Positions 40,733 to 40,860 of a stretch of 40,860 nucleotides of DNA are shown piece by piece. Positions within the stretch are counted from its first letter, which is position 1; every line of letters starts with the position of its first letter. The notes beneath the pieces are model-generated. The model did no database searches and was not told the origin of the DNA. It worked only from the letters and a program-made list of their open reading frames with translations. The stretch comes from an uncultured Clostridia bacterium (GTDB lineage: Bacteria > Bacillota > Clostridia > Oscillospirales > Ruminococcaceae), in assembly GCA_947627455.1 (NCBI GenBank), contig CANQWC010000020.1:1-40860 (forward strand). Direction: 5' to 3'. The translations under genes were made by a program, and so were the position numbers.

Positions 40733-40860
40733 ATACTTATCTCTCGGAAAGTCTAATGGTGTGATGTCAATAGTGCGATGATTAGAAATTTTCAACAATG
40801 GACATCTAAAATCGGGCAAAGGGGGCAAAAAGGCGTACACCAACCAAAGCCCTGCCGACT

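Noticed and set aside
40778-40860. Start of a gene running off the window
   Set aside because: The frame is open, but only 27 codons are visible, without a clear ribosome site or recognisable family.

Overview
The window looks like chromosomal DNA of an anaerobic, spore-forming Firmicute of the class Clostridia, most like the Oscillospiraceae/Ruminococcaceae. Pointers are spoIIE, spoVAD and spoVAE, a glgB-glgC-glgD-glgA set with the Firmicutes-type GlgD, a type III glutamine synthetase, rubrerythrin, CarD and AGGAGG-type ribosome sites. Placement is by gene content only. Coding sequence is moderately GC-rich, and many gaps between genes carry GC-rich hairpin repeats.

Layout. 0.1-1.2 kb, minus: a membrane-anchored XRE regulator with a 59-aa membrane protein, and an alkyltransferase-like protein. 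1.2-1.7 kb: hairpin element, copy 1. 1.7-6.0 kb, minus: uxuA-uxuB (hexuronate breakdown), a small membrane protein and a CapA-type lipoprotein, behind a clear promoter with an operator-like palindrome. 6.1-7.0 kb: sugar acetyltransferase and a GNAT remnant. 7.1-7.6 kb, minus: rubrerythrin. 7.8-15.9 kb, plus: spoIIE, then glgBCDA with its own promoter. 16.06 kb: tRNA-Leu(CAG). 16.65-21.4 kb: a 1589-aa protein joining a DnaQ-like exonuclease, a RecQ helicase and a UvrD-type helicase. 21.4-23.8 kb, minus: iron-sulfur-type flavoprotein, a Nif11-like double-glycine peptide, a barnase-family RNase and the wreck of a conjugative coupling ATPase. 23.9-25.1 kb: ECF-like sigma factor with a probable membrane anti-sigma partner. 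25.2-27.3 kb: glnA type III. 27.3-27.9 kb, minus: CarD. 28.0-29.1 kb: repeats only. 29.1-30.5 kb: thyA-dfrA. 31.3 kb, minus: tRNA-Val(GAC). 31.4-36.4 kb, minus: aspartate kinase, coiled-coil protein, coaD, rsmD, uvrC. 36.6 kb: a densely paired hairpin block. 36.8-38.1 kb, minus: cyclophilin and a lipoprotein. 38.2-38.75 kb: repeats. 38.9-40.2 kb: spoVAD-spoVAE without spoVAC, flanked by 114-bp inverted repeats. 40.25-40.6 kb: hairpin element, copy 2.

How it works together. Most genes are housekeeping or metabolism: glycogen synthesis (glg), hexuronate use (uxu), nitrogen assimilation (glnA), thymidylate/folate (thyA-dfrA), CoA (coaD), repair (uvrC) and sporulation/germination (spoIIE, spoVA). 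The accessory part is 16.0-23.8 kb. The strongest candidate for an undescribed system is the exonuclease-RecQ-UvrD fusion next to tRNA-Leu. Next is the degraded conjugation/barnase/Nif11 cluster beside it. The third theme is several families of structured intergenic repeats, one showing paired base changes between its two copies.
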